NCBI GenBank assembly: GCA_019321725.1
Contig: JAGSPU010001666.1
Coordinates: 1 to 64,000 of the forward strand
Direction: 5' to 3'
DNA: 64,000 bases
From: Paulownia fortunei
Lineage: Eukaryota; Streptophyta; Magnoliopsida; Lamiales; Paulowniaceae
A model generated the notes under the pieces. The model did not search any database, was not told the DNA's origin, and worked only from the letters and a program-made list of their open reading frames with translations. Shown piece after piece: positions 25,160 to 42,895 of the stretch. The translations under genes were made by a program, and so were the position numbers. Numbering within the stretch: the first letter of the stretch is position 1; every line of letters begins with the position of its first letter.

Positions 25160-26598
25160 GCAGCTAATTATCATGAACTTACCTGTCTAAATAAGAAATT
25201 AGAGCCTAATTGTAATAGAGATGCAACTAAGACTTGGTCTTCCTCTTTTTAAAAAAGAATAGCGTAGCCAAGTAATCTGCTAATATAATACAGTGAAAAG
25301 GACAGACAAGTCTCAAAACGAACTTTATTTGGTGATTAATGAGTCTTAGATATTAACTCATATAATTAATTAAAGTAGCCGTCGTGAAACTTTAACTAAA
25401 GAAACAGACGTACAAGAGGATTTGGGAAACGTCAGTGGATATTTGCTTGGACTTTGACCTGTACGCTACAGAAAATGACCCTTCATTCTACGTTTCTTAT
25501 CATCTTTTTGCCGGCTATCCACGCCGAAACCTCTTCTTTGCCCATGTTATTTTTATTTTTTTTAAATATCACGTCATTTTTTTTTTTTTTTTGGAGGGTG
25601 GGTGGTGGGGGCATAATAACAAAATCTTTCAAAAATTTAAAACTAACTCGAATAAAAAATAATACTTTCGTTGAAATCTCATATATAAATCCTTTATATA
25701 AATAATAATATGAAGACATCTCTCAATTTTTTTATCAATACAACAATTTATGTCCAATTTTTATTCTTAATCTAATAAGATGTTTTTCTATTTTTCTCAA
25801 TACATATACATAAATTTACTAACTAATATAATATACATTGACAATCTTTATATATAAGTATATTATTTTTATAAAATAATTAGAAATTTTGTATCGATAT
25901 ATATTCAATTTAATCGTGAATTTTAATGATAATTTTGTTATTAAAATGAGATTTTATCAATTTTTTTTCAAACTATCATAAATAAAACATGAATTATGAA
26001 TTTTGAGAGTAACGAATAACTTTTGAATTTTAAATTTGTTACTATAGTGGGGAGGTAAAATTTCTGCCATTAAAAAAGGAAAATGCTACTATTATACTTT
26101 AAGTGCAAAAAGTTCCCCCACCATTGTCTTCCTTTTAAGATATTCCTGAAATTGCAGGGACCGATATTAGTGAAGAAAGTTTATAATATTGCACCATAAG
26201 TTTAGCATTCAACAAGATTATGAATTGAATAATTTAATTATTTATAGTGTCTGTAGGAAATCATTTCAACAATTATGTGTTGGAATTTTTGAGATTGTTA
26301 GAGCTATAATTGGTGAGGAAATCAAGAGTTCGTTTTTTTTTTTGCTGGTTCTCTTAAAATAAAAGTATGCTCTTCATTCTTCCTATTGTTAAAGAGTCTT
26401 TTAAATTTTAACAAACTCTAAATAAAAGTCACTTTAATCAAGTCAAACTTGAAAAAATTTACAATGTTTTCACTTTTACATTTCCTATTAAGAATATAAA
26501 AAATGTGGTTCATCTGCCACACAGGCAGGGAAGAATTGTGGCAGAACTTTTTCCATCCAGAGATTCTGTAAAAAAAAAAAGAACACGCCAACTAAGAG

Positions 26599-26600
<2 letters not shown>
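25160..26600. other. Intergenic region upstream of BSK gene
   Basis: AT-rich, with poly-T and poly-A runs. The small frames here have no family resemblance or splice support. Confidence 0.5.

Positions 26601-26601
<1 letters not shown>

Positions 26602-26651
<50 letters not shown>
26602..26651 (+). repeat. (GA)25 microsatellite in BSK upstream region
   Basis: Fifty bases of uninterrupted GA, about 390 bases before the BSK start. GAGA-type repeats near plant promoters can recruit BBR/BPC proteins. A role here is inference. Confidence 0.9.
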
Positions 26652-26830
26652 CACAAAAGAAGAATGATGAGGAAGTTGAAAGGCAGCATAAAGCAGAAAG
26701 CTAAAACCAGGAAAAAAATACTTTTCTTTTGCAAACACAACACACGTCTTAAGTGTACTACTGTTCACCAAAGTGGAACACATGAAAATAAAATCATTCT
26801 ATGCAACACACACCAACTCCATGCTTTGGA

Positions 26831-26837
26831 TATATAA
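26831..26837 (+). promoter_or_regulatory. Possible TATA box of BSK gene
   Basis: TATATAA stands 208 bases before the BSK ATG. This is compatible with a leader of roughly 170-180 bases. Confidence 0.35.
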
Positions 26838-27044
26838 TGCATGCTCTTGAAATGTGAAAAGCTAAAAGCTCTAGCAATCTAGAGTACAAACACTATTCTT
26901 GGATCCACAAAACCAAAGACCCCATCTTTCACATATATCCCAATGCTTAATCTTGAGTGCTAATACTAAGAAACAAGAGATTTTTCTTTTTTCCTGTTTG
27001 AAGGCTGAAAGAATCAGTTTCTGCACAAGTTATATCATCATTAA

Positions 27045-31511
<4,467 letters not shown>

Positions 31512-32882
31512 AAGTGTATAGAATTCTCCTTTTCTTAATTTGGTTCTCATGTATTTAGCCTATCAATCCCTCCTCGTCAAAATCGGAGGACTACTCGAAA
31601 TTGATTGCTAATTTTCATTTTTCGAAATTTGTAAACTTCAGCCCTCTTTTCTTGAGCTTTGTGAGTTGTGGAATGAAAATTCATTAGATTTCTCGATTCT
31701 CAAGTAGCATTTGCGTAGTAAACATAATCTGTCTTTCAGTATTTCCTTCTCCCTCTCGTTTGCTATGCAAACTATGAGAGATTAATGGTTAAATAGGGCT
31801 GGATAAGCTAAATCATTTAAGTAATCGACATTTGAAAAATATTATTTTTGTTTTTTTCTCCAACAAGACTACTATAACCATCTTAACTCTTGGTGTAAAC
31901 TGATAAAGAGGATTCCGGTTTCTTGACAACTACTCAGCTTTGTCCAAGCCCTAAAAAGGGTAAAGCCCAAGGTATCATGCTTTTCCAACAAGTTAGATAT
32001 CAGGTTAACATCTGAGTTGCTTCTCAAAGGTACCAAGGAAGCAAGCGTGACATAATACATGTGCCACTCTTGTTCCATGTTCTATTTTTCTTTTATTTTC
32101 TTTTATTTTTTTGTGAGATTACAAGTAATTTGCATCCTTAACCATCTGTCATCTACCCCTGTCCATCTGTCAAACTTTCCAATTCTTCCAGTCTAAAAAA
32201 CCGATGAGCGGGATTTCAGGATTAATTGCTCCAAAAGATCACGGTAAATGAGTAGCAGAGAAATACTGTTAACAGCCATGTAACTGTTATGAGGTGTTTC
32301 TAATTTCCATTGAAGGGGCTTTAGCATAAATGCTTTCAGGTTTTGGACAGAATTTGTGAATTACAGGAGAAACACAATAAACCCAAGTTAAAATCCCCAC
32401 AAGATCTGGCAATGGAAATTCAAATTTCAATATTCCCACACAAATGAACTGCAAACACATCATCCGACTAAAGAAGTTTTTCATTCAAAAGTTTATTCCC
32501 GTGTATCTTTCGATTCATGAACCATAATTGTAGAAAGTAGACACAGGTCGTGAAACTAGCACCTGCAATACTGTGAATTCCCTGAATTATAAAACTAGTA
32601 CCAAACTCTTTTTAAATACTTAGAAGAGATTTCCATATTAAAGGCACAATAGTTATCATAAGAAAATATGTTATCTTTCCCAGCTAATCATTCAATACAC
32701 TATAAAGTTCTCTGGAGAATAACAAATGGTTCTAAAGATCATCCAATGCAACTTACAAGTATGCCAAATAATACCTGTCGGCTTCAATTTTTATTTGCTC
32801 AAATTGAGCTTGTTTGGCTCAATACAACATAATCCATGTCTATTCATCTCGACTCAATATAGCAAGACAAAAATCATCTCCT
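31512..32882. other. 3' flanks of BSK and TIM10 genes
   Basis: The space between convergent genes holds their untranslated ends. No further coding signal is seen. Confidence 0.5.
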
Positions 32883-35273
32883 TTACATTGGAGGTCGATT
32901 GTTTCCTAGCAGTTGGCCTACTAAGTTAGTCACCTGCAGTAAATATATGAAAGCAGTCAAGAAGGGCTTTAAATAGCACCATGCAGAAGAAAATGGCTAA
33001 AAGCATTCAGGAATTTATCAAACCAAACCATTCTATGAACTAGAAAGGTTCAGTGCACTAAAGAGCTTGAACTTCAGAGGTATTTCATTTTATAAAGAAT
33101 CAAGAAATAAGATATACTTTAAAAAAACATAGTGGCATTAGCTCTGAAGTTGATATAATCTCGTAGTGCTCCTATGCGAAACTGGTCATTTTAAAGTTCA
33201 CAGAATAAATGCATTGCAGCTTTATATAGTTATAGGCCATCAATCACTTGATCATTTATGGATATTATTCCAAGATAATTGTATGTCTTCAACGCAAGGC
33301 AAGCAGACACACTCCAATGCATTTCGAAAATTCTATTTGCTAAAAAGATATTTTGCAACTTAAGCATTTATAAACAAAAGAGAGTTGGGCAAAGTCACAC
33401 CAAATATATGTATGTATGTATGTAAGTATATCTCTTCATGATAGTCAATAAAAAGACTACATGCATATATCTAAAATACTCATTTTGGAAAGAAAAAGAC
33501 TTAAATCCTAAATAACAAATATGATCAAATAATCTTAAGTTCAGTACTAGAGAAGTGAGGACTCAAATAAAACTTAGACAACAATAACCCTTTTCCAGTA
33601 CCGAGGACTCAAATAAAAGTCAGATAACAAATAAAAACCCTTTACAGCAACTCTGAGAATTTTTAGAATACCTTTTATTATCAAACAACATTACATATAA
33701 CATTATCTATGGAACAAACTCTAGAATCATCGCAGCTATTATTCCTTCAACAAAAAGTATTTCTTTCTCCTAAGAAAGTACGATCTTTAACTTCCCCAAC
33801 TAAATTCCATCATTCTCTAAATCTTAAGAAATGCCATGAAAATTAGAACATGGCCCAAATACCAAATTTACATTAACTGATGAGTTTGAAAGATCATTCT
33901 TTTCCATAAAATCAATACTGATCCTCCACTTGCAGAAGCGGCAATTACTTTCAGTTTTCTAGGACATCTAGGCTAGTAAATAAATATGGTTCAAACAATC
34001 AAGGTACCATGAAGATAGCATTAACTTGTATAAAATTCTTCCATCTTCTACAACAATAATTACATCTTTGATTTTGAAAAAGATGTGGAATAAGAAATTA
34101 AAACTTCATACGGGTAAGTTTATACCCTATACAAGATTTCTCTCATAAGCTCCTAAGAGAGAAGACTGACACCATTTTATATCAAAAGCGGTAATAAACC
34201 ATGTGTACAATGGTCACATTCTCATACAGCACATTAACAGGTAATAAGTAATCGCCTGGCTCAACAGGTAATAAATAAACGCTTGGCTAGGTAATAAATA
34301 AACACCTGGCTCGAAAATGTATGTCAGTAAATTCCATTGGCATCATTTGCAAATTATGAAGCTTATAAGGAAAAAGCACACTTGCACAACCATGAATTTA
34401 AACAATGGTCAAGGATAAATATTAAATGAATTGCAAAAACCAACTAATCACCTGCCAATATTTTGAAACGCAACGGTCAATGCAACTGTTTTCACCCATG
34501 TTTAATTCAGATTCCTTGTACCTGAAATCGTGAGAAATTCACTCCCATTAAGCACCCACTTTAAACAGTCAAAAAATTACTTTAAATGATACAAATTGTA
34601 AAATTTCAAGAACTCAATAATCTAAATTCATGCTTCAAGGACAATATGGGATCTGCAATACATACTTGTGCTCGATGCATTTGTTGAAACACGTGTGCGT
34701 AAGCCTGAATTAGAACAAAGGTATCATCAGATAAATACATTAGGCAAAGGTAGAAAAGGTGGACAATCCTTTCCTCAGATAACGTGTTATACTAATACTT
34801 GGAAACTCTTGCACTTTTCTACTTCTCAATTGACAGCAAGCTCATAACTCATAAGTCAGAAAATATAAATTTTCTAGTCCATAAGAACGAAAAAAAAAAA
34901 AAAACAAGAGAAGGCAGAATTACAATTCTAGCATTCACAAATAATAAGAGTAATACACAATAAAACAATAATTTTATCAGGATAAAGCAATGAATAAATG
35001 CCATCAATTCAAGAACCAAGATTTCGCCTTTCTCACATTTACATTGACACAAAGAATGGTTACCTACTTGTTAAACATATCCACCCTATACTCCATCTCC
35101 TTCTCCATCATCCCAATAATCTGCTCACACACCAAAAAAAAAAAAATTAACATCCCAAATATCCGAAATTTCATCACACAAAATCTGCCCCGATTTTTGT
35201 CTGAGCGAGTGCGAGAGCATAGAAGAAATACCTGTTCTCTCTCAAAAGCAGATGGTGTGTTGTTTGGAGCCAT
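32883..35273 (-). CDS. TIM10: Mitochondrial small Tim chaperone TIM10
   Basis: Five small exons on the minus strand: 35232-35273, 35068-35120, 34666-34704, 34452-34521 and 32883-32933, total 255 bases, an intact 84-residue protein. The twin CX3C motif is complete: C37-FNK-C41 and C58-IDR-C62, 16 residues apart. These form two disulfides in the intermembrane space. The family hallmark EMEYRVDMFNK precedes the first pair, and ELNMGENSCIDRCVSKYWQ contains the second. TIM10 assembles with TIM9 into a hexamer that escorts hydrophobic carrier precursors to the TIM22 translocase and beta-barrel proteins to the outer membrane. There is no cleavable presequence, as expected for import by the Mia40 route. 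The last intron (32934-34451, 1.5 kb) holds small tandem repeats. The gene is too fragmented to appear as one long open frame. Confidence 0.95.
33557..33645 (+). repeat. 46-base tandem duplication in TIM10 intron 4
   Basis: The motif gaggactcaaataaaa starts at 33557 and again at 33603. Similar sequence continues after each copy (ttagacaacaa versus tcagataacaa). Confidence 0.7.
34239..34313 (+). repeat. Three-copy short tandem repeat in TIM10 intron 4
   Basis: Three degenerate units beginning aggtaataa(g/a)taa and ending (c/t)ctggct start near 34239, 34267 and 34289, with unit lengths of 28 and 22 bases. Confidence 0.7.
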
Positions 35274-37033
35274 TAGATCTAAAATGAAGAAACAGAGAGG
35301 TAATAGAACGCAATTCCTTTGAAATCTATGTTATGAATACGCAGTTCAGAAAGAGTTTCAAGTATATTGAAAATCTTGAACAGCCGTACAGTGGAAAAGG
35401 TTTACCTTAAACCCTAATCTGAGGTGGACCAAACCAAACAGGGTCTGCAAGCATAAGTTTATGGTGCGCAACAGTGATAGCATATTAGCATGCACCTTAG
35501 AAGATCAACACCGCCAATTACCGGTCCCACGTGAGAGGGAACTAAAGGCAACAACAGGTTTAACCCATTTAATTATTATGATTTAGAAAATGAGTATCTA
35601 CACATATAATACTCCCTCGGTACAAAAAACTTTTAAAAAAAATATTTCCTTAGTCTGTTTTTCTTAATATAATAACAAATAATCAAGTTATTTTTTTTAA
35701 AAAAAAAACTTAAATAATACGACAAATATTAAAATTTGAGAGTTGAGTAACATAAAATTAGTAAAGGATCAATATATTAAGTTAATAAAGATAAAAAGTT
35801 TGATTTCATATTATAGAAAAGCGAATAATTATTTTTTGGGACAGAGTGTACATAATAATTTTGAATTACATAATAACGTGAATGTTACATAAAATAATTA
35901 AAACTCTTTTCTATGTGCTTAGATGAGTTTTTAATAATTAAGCTTATTTTAAATGCAATCGTAATTTTAGATTAATTTATTAGTGAACAAAAAGCAAAAT
36001 CTCACATATATAAATATATATTTTTTTAATATAAGAGTATCTGTTTACAGGCTAAAAACAAGCACATTAGTAGTATTATTAATTGAGTTTGTGAGTTGAA
36101 ATTAGAACATTTTAAAATCAAATATGATGTCATGATCCAAAATTATACTTTATTGATCATCAGATAATTTTGTACCCAAATTACAAAAAACGTGATGTCT
36201 TTTCGAGTAAGAACCATGTATTTTTTTTTTAAAAAAAAAAAAAAGGTTTATCTATATTTTGCTAGTCAACGAATTAGCAAATGCTGACCCCACGGATACA
36301 CTTTTTTCCTCATCAAATTTCAAATATGCGATGGCTTAAAATCGTTGTCCGCTCTATACGAAAATATACAATAATAAAACACGTTTTTTTTTTTCAGTTT
36401 TCCCCTTTTATAATGATGGATGCTAAATTTGAACTGTGGCACCTGCTTTAAAATAAACAATGTTAGCACAAAACAAAAACAGCTTATTTGGACTGAATTC
36501 AGTTTAAAAAACTGTAAAATAAACAAATTTAGCATCTCTCAGTCTTTGAAATAAATGGTTATTTAATTAGAGATGCATCGGTATATGATCCTCCTTGACG
36601 AGAACCTCCTAGCTTACCCACATTTGGTATGAAATTATCCTCGGAGAGCAAACATTAATACATACAAATATAACAATCATATGACTTAAATTTAAGAGAA
36701 ACTGGCATTCATACATCAGGCAATAACTACTGGAAAACCTGAGTGTAAAAGTGCCAGTCAGAAAGATCTTGTAGCTGCAACACTTGTATATAACCAAACA
36801 GTAATATAACTTGTATAAATATTACAGCTAATCCAATGAATGCATACAGCATCCCCCCCACCAAAGACCAAAAAAAGAACAAAACAGAAAAAAGAAATTG
36901 ACAGTACTCAACTGGAGAAATGTAGGCAGCACTATGACTACTAGTACCTATCAACTTATAATTGCAGTATTGCAAGTCCGGCGTCATCTTTACAGGCTTT
37001 CCATCATCTTCTACAACCACTGTTACAAAATAC
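35274..37033. other. Intergenic: TIM10 promoter side and RING-CH 3' flank
   Basis: About 1.75 kb, AT-rich, including a telo-box upstream of TIM10 and the probable 3' UTR of the RING-CH gene (about 36700-37033). A hydrophobic open frame at 36727-37095 overlaps the RING-CH end in another frame and is judged spurious. Confidence 0.5.
35409..35417 (+). promoter_or_regulatory. Telo-box AAACCCTAA upstream of TIM10
   Basis: A perfect AAACCCTAA on the plus strand (TTAGGGTTT relative to the gene) lies 136 bases before the TIM10 ATG. Telo-boxes are characteristic of plant promoters for translation and organelle-biogenesis genes. The match to this gene's class supports it as a promoter element. Confidence 0.5.
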
Positions 37034-39916
37034 TTATGATGGGATGTTGAAGTGGAAAAGCCAAGATATGACGAAAGCAAATACCATACAAGCAAGAAGA
37101 AAATTCAAAAACCGGTGACCATTTAAGCAAGTTCGAGTTTCAGCAGCGGAGGGTGCAGGAGCTGAGGATGTAGTCGCCGCAACAGCACTACTCTCACTGG
37201 CTTGTTGTACAGCCTCAATATCATTAGGGCCAACAACATTGCGTGCAACTGAATTGCAAATTTCGCAAGTCCTGAGAATGAGGAGCAGCAATAAGATAAA
37301 TTAGAGCTGAATGAAAAATATAAATTGTCAAATATTGAAGCATTCAGAAATGCAAGAGACCACAGTGTTAGTTTGTTTTTCTGTTCAAGGAAATGAAGAA
37401 ACAAAAAGCTGATTCCAAAATATGTAGTCGTGTGGCATCCAATGGCAAGGTATGTGTTGGGATCAAACTGTGCAGAGGATGGAGAATTTTTCTGGTACAA
37501 AATAATATCTAACATTTGATAGTTAGATTGTTATTTGGAGCTGTTGTTTACTGCATTTGGCAAGAAAAAAACCAGAGATACTACAAAGACATTTATATCG
37601 ATCCAGAGTCAGTTCAGAAAAATATCTTTAATTTGGTTAGATAGAGAATTCTCTCACTCAAATATCATCCAAGATCCCAGACTGATCTTTGGTTACGCAG
37701 CGAGTGGAAGTTGTGAGACTAAGGAGAGTTGCTCCTTTTTCTTGTTTGTTTGGCAAAATGGCATTCATTCTGGATTTCATCATGACAAGTCATTTGTGTT
37801 CGACTTCTCTGTTTGCCATTTGGTTGGTTTCCATATAGATTTTTGTTCATAGTGCTTTCTTAGTGCGTGCCTTGGTTTAGCTATGTTATTCGTGATTGCT
37901 TCCCAATTGCTTAGTTTTGAATTAAACAGCATAAGCAAACTAGTCCGAACAGATAAAAAAGAAACTATAGACAAGAACAAAACCATAGCATAACGAACAA
38001 AGCATATTACATGCAACTGCCCCTCCAGCATTCTTGTATGTTTCTCATTTTTTTTATTTTTTTTTTTTGTGGGGGATGGAGCAGCCAAAGTAGAATTTTC
38101 TGACGGGGCAAGGAGATCAGAACTAGAGTGCAAAAGCTATCAGGAGAAAGAATGACATCATAGTTAAATCTATCCCAAAAGGATTTAATGAAAACAATTA
38201 ACACATGCAAAATTCCTTTAGTGAAAACAGTAATGCCTTAACTTCTCTGACAACTTCTTGCATGGCATCCATGGTGAATTCATCTTTCACTGCTAAAAAG
38301 TACTGTTTACAGTTTAACTGCATATGCAACTACATGTGCCAAAAATTTGTTAATTAGAAAAGCTGAGAATGCAGAAGGCCTTTATACTGTTTCAGTTCAT
38401 GTCTAACAACATATACACTTGGATAGTTTACATAATATGCAAAAAGATATAGGTCGAAATGCATAACATTAAATGATGGTAAAAATTGGATTCATCACTT
38501 ACAATGATATTTTACTCTTTTGTCATCTGTTTTTTCATTATGGTTATAGGTAAAATCTATGGCTACACCGTAAGGTTAGAAAAGCATTTCTCCTATCAAC
38601 CTCATATTATAAAGATTTTTATAAACATATTTTGGTACCAAAAAGTGCTGAGACTAAAGTCCGACTTTGCCATATGTCTACAGTTACATATTATAGCTCA
38701 GAAAAAAACCTGATATAGAGCATCTGGTTGATGGATCATTAGAATATAGTTGTCATAATAAACCAAATTCCTCTAAGCAACACATAAAGTGATGAGAATA
38801 TTTGGAATCCAAAGATGAGAAATAAGCAAACGGTAATCAGGAAAAAAAGATGTACCAAATTGGGGTCAAATCTCAACTTTGATAAAGAAAGAGAATCTCA
38901 AGAATGAGCTAGGCTAAACTTCATTAAAAGGACATAACAGATTAGAAAGGAATCGTCGGTGTAATTAGAAATTTAAGCAATTGCTCCACTGCTTTACTCT
39001 TTTGCTTTACTTTTTGCCCTCATTGTCTTTGATAATCATTTTTTTTTAATCTTTTCCGGAAACTATATTCTCTTATCAGCATTATCAAAACAGCGAAACC
39101 TTGTCTCCTACACATATTATACAAATCTCAATATTCCCTCAAACCATTAACTAGTACGATGGGAAAGATAACCAAACACCACAATACTCACGAATGTACC
39201 TTTATAATCCAAAGGAATCTAGGAAATTGAACAGTGGCCGATAGAAACAAATTAACACCCACAGTTAAATGATGCAAAATGGAATAAGTAATGGAGGCCT
39301 AAAAATCAATTAATTAAATGCCTCCAGAACCATGACAAGAGAATTCTGGTGTCTCAGAAATATCAAAATTCACAACAAACCACAACAATAATTAACAAAA
39401 AAAAATAAAAAAAACATACAATTTCAGGGGGTTTCAGATTACTCACTTGTTTCCTTTGATTTTGAACCAAGTCTCAGCACAATGCTTGTGAGCAGCAGCT
39501 AAGTCATCCTTACAAGAACACCCCAACTCAATGGCAATCCCAGAACCAGGGCTACTACTCACCAAACTCAAATGACAAATCCTGCAATCTCTCTCAAGGC
39601 TTCCCAAAGGCGCCTTCTTTTCAACAAGCCCACCACTTTCTAAATCCACTGAGTCAGAAGGATCAGCTACTGATGAAGCTTTCCTAGATTCCAAAGTCTC
39701 ATCCTCCAAAATCTCGGAGCCACAGGCAAAGCTGTAATCATCATAAGAGCCATCACCATCAGCAGTGGAATAGAACTGAGAGTTGCAAGACCCCTCATCA
39801 GCGTCGGAGAAGCAAACGCTGCCCTCCTCCTCCTCTTCACTGGTGGCGCTGCCGCCGCCTCCAGAGCTCCGGCAGCCGCATTCTAAATCTGTGTGGGACA
39901 TTTCTAAAGTAGCCAT
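37034..39916 (-). CDS. RING-CH (RINGv) E3 ligase-like protein with C-terminal membrane anchor
   Basis: Exon 1 is 39447-39916 and exon 2 is 37034-37271. They total 708 bases and give an intact 235-residue protein. The start is the only in-frame ATG (MATLEMSHTDLECGC); upstream in-frame sequence begins with GTG. Residues 1-105 are acidic and Ser/Gly-rich. A complete C4HC3 RING-CH set follows: C111, C114, C133, C135, H143, C146, C159, C162, with spacing CxxC, CxC, x7, HxxC, CxxC. The 2.2 kb intron separates the last CxxC from the rest. After an Ala/Ser-rich linker there is one transmembrane helix (FLNFLLACMVFAFVISWLF) just before the C-terminus. RING-CH proteins recruit E2 enzymes and ubiquitinate membrane proteins. 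Topology suggests a tail-anchored protein with the RING in the cytosol (inference). The substrate is unknown. Confidence 0.92.
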
Positions 39917-40997
39917 TTTGAAGACCCACAAGCAGAAATAATTGTTTTGAGGCACCGATAGCGCAAAAAAGCCTTCAAAATTGAATCTTCAAAGAACCCA
40001 TTTGTTGATTCAACAAGCTAAAGTTTCTGTTTCTGTGTATATGTGGATTGTGAGAATAAATAGCCTGTTTTGAGGCACAAAAGGCGCATTAAGGCCTGCA
40101 AGAATGAATCTTGAAAGACCCCATGTGTTGAATTTCAACAAGTTCAAGACTATCTTCCTCTATTTATGAACTCTGAGAGTATAATGTGGGAGTTGAGTAT
40201 TGGATTAGGTGATCTTTTCAACTCCCCATAGTTGTTCTGCAACTGAAAGTGACTCTTGGTTATTTTCTTGCACCAAAATAAGGAGAGAGCAAAGAAAATG
40301 TTGAAGTGTTTCAGTTATGAGTGGAAGTGGTGAGAAATGAGGTGAGTTTAAGAAGGAAAAGAACAGGAATTTACAACGAAAAAACACATTACTTTAATTA
40401 GGGGTTTGCATTGGAAAGTGTGGACTTAATCTTGACTTTATTTATCTACATTAATAAAAACAAATTTCCATACAATTGGTTTCTTGTGATCTTACCTTGA
40501 CCCAGCAGCATTTTAAACTCGTGCTAATATGTGCTCTGCGTTAGCTAATGTTTAAATCTTATTAAATATACTCCTATTGTTAGGCAAAAACAGAAAAAAG
40601 GAGAAAACAGAGACAAGGACAGAGAATTTGTGCAGTAATTTATTTTTAAAAATATGTGGAGATAGAGAAAGGAGAGAAAAAAAAAAGGTAGGATAAATAA
40701 AAATTTAGTTATTCTTGTTCCAAATCCATCTTAAGCCACTTAACTCTTGCTTTATGAAAACTGGAGAAGATGAATTTTAGATTAAATTAATATAAGTATC
40801 TTATAAAATAAGAGCATCCTGGTCATATGAATTTCGTCCAAACACTAAATAAGTGCAAATAAATTTGTAAGTTAACATGTACATTTAATAACTAATTACT
40901 TGGGCAACTAATTACTTGGGCAACTATCAAATGAAATAGCACGAATTTTGCATATAAAGATGTCTTGTCTTTGTGTGATGCGCGTGAGAGAGAAGTA

Positions 40998-40998
40998 T

Positions 40999-41040
<42 letters not shown>

Positions 41041-41060
41041 GTGTGTGTATGTATATATAT
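40998..41060 (+). repeat. (AC)n(AT)n(GT)n self-complementary microsatellite
   Basis: About 12 AC units run into 10 AT units and then four GT units followed by more AT. The AC and GT arms are complementary, so the tract can fold on itself. Confidence 0.9.
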
Positions 41061-41684
41061 GTGTTCTCATTATAGGACAGAAGAAGGATTAACTTAACCT
41101 GATGATGGATGCTTGAATCTTTGCCTTTTTCTTTTTTCCACGGTGGGGTGAGTGTTTGTATTTTGATTAGGCTATAATTATGACTAATTATTCAACACCT
41201 TTAATACGCTTCATGCATGACTATGTGACATTTACTCAGCTTACACGGCAAGTTCAAAGTTCTACCCGTAACATAAGTTATTTACAAATAAATGTAATTG
41301 TAAGCTCCTATAACTAATAATTGTCCAAGTGAAGTTTTCATGTAAATTCTTCACACTATGCCCCAAATTTCGCCTACTATTTGATGGCTTAATTTGGGTT
41401 TGTTTATTCCATTTTATTTTTATTTATTTTCCTTATTTTGGCCAAAAGTGGACTTCTACGAATTTTATGGAGATATAATCACGTACCTAATAAATTTTTG
41501 TATGTCCATTTTCGTGTATTATAGCTATATCCATTTGGTAATAATTGAAATCCAGCCACATGTGAATCTGAATCACGATCAAACTCAGATATGGTTGAGC
41601 GTGAATTATGGTCCACCGCAAGTATATGGATTGATACAACTATGTTTTTAGTAGCTGGTGAGGTGACATTTTTTCCCCTATTTA

Positions 41685-41688
<4 letters not shown>

Positions 41689-41727
<39 letters not shown>
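41689..41727 (+). repeat. (AT)n microsatellite
   Basis: About 19 uninterrupted AT units. Confidence 0.9.
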
Positions 41728-41730
<3 letters not shown>

Positions 41731-41944
41731 GAAATCTTGTATGTTTTTTAGCTGCTAATTTTAGAAGGTAACCATCAAATCTTGATATTTTAAAGAATTA
41801 TGACAAAAATTTCAATATTAAAAATATCACCATTTATATGTTTTTGGTTTATATGTTTAATTGTTTATTATTTTGCTTTATGAAATTCGTTTTCGCATAG
41901 TCAATTCTGAAAATATTTCCAATTAAAGAGCCATGAGTTTTTAA

Positions 41945-42895
41945 GAATAAAAATTAATTTAGCACACGAGTTTGCTTTTTGTAGCAAATAGATACATGAA
42001 ATTTATGATTGAGTTTTGATCAAATTGATGTATGAGTTTTGATCAATTACTCTAATTGATATTCAAGTTTTATCATAAAATATTAAATTGATATGGACTT
42101 CATCCAATTCTAATTTTATAAATATATTACAATGACGGATATACTCTTTTAAATTGTAATTTAATTGCAAGTATCTATTTATTTTTTTGTAACATATTCA
42201 TATGATAAAGTAAATTCTATCATTGTAATAATCTAAAATTATAAATTAAGTAATAATAAATAACTATGAGTAAGAATGAAAAAATAATCACTAAGTTAAT
42301 AACGATACTTACGAAGAAATAGATAGGGAGCAACAATTTTGAAATAAAAGTTATGACTCGAGATTTTAAATTTATTTTTTAAAAAAATTGAGATTTAAGA
42401 AAATGAATAAAAGGAATAAAATAAAAAATGCAATAGAAGAAAAGCAAATCATTTTCTCTATTCTTTAACTTCAATTTCAATTTTTTAAAATTAATTTAAA
42501 ATCTCATCTCATGTATTTAAATTTTTTATTGTGTCACCAAACTATGAATATTGAAATATGTTATTTATATAATTGTTTATTATTACTCAATTTATAATTT
42601 CATATTATTACAATGATAGAATTTATTTAGTCACAATAATATATTATGTTGTAATTATATTTGGATTTAAAACTGCTGTCGTTATAAAATATTTATACAT
42701 AGAGAATTGGATGAGTCCATTTAATATGTATTAATTTGATATTTATAGTAAAACTCAATTATCAATTAAAATATTTGTATAAATTCATATCAATTTGACG
42801 ATTAGTGGCACAACTCATGTGTCAATGAGATCATCTATAAAAACTCATGCATCAGTGTGACAATAAACAAAACTAGTGTATCAAAATTATTTTTA
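41945..42895. mobile_element. Foldback / large inverted-repeat element, about 0.95 kb
   Basis: The segment is an imperfect palindrome centred near 42.42 kb. Matching arm pieces include catccaattct (about 42100) with agaattggatg (about 42702); tctatcattgtaataatct (about 42216) with attattacaatgatagaat (about 42605); gagattttaaattta (about 42360) with ttaatttaaaatctcatctc (42491); and, at the outer ends, gcacacgagtttgctttttg with the complement of acaaaactagtgtatc. The arms run almost to the centre and no transposase frame is present. This is the structure of a non-autonomous foldback or MITE-type element. Exact ends and target duplication are not certain. Confidence 0.65.

Noticed and set aside
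26505..26837. Frames rich in RE or SL dipeptides on both strands
   Set aside because: They are translations of the (GA)25 microsatellite.
36727..37095. 122-codon minus-strand frame with hydrophobic segments overlapping the RING-CH end
   Set aside because: It overlaps the end of an intact, well-conserved gene in another frame and covers its 3' UTR. No start or homology supports it.
37780..38210. Minus-strand frames of 117 and 67 codons in the RING-CH intron
   Set aside because: Lys/Ser-rich translation across a poly-T run, no family resemblance and no splice support. I found no transposon protein motif in it.
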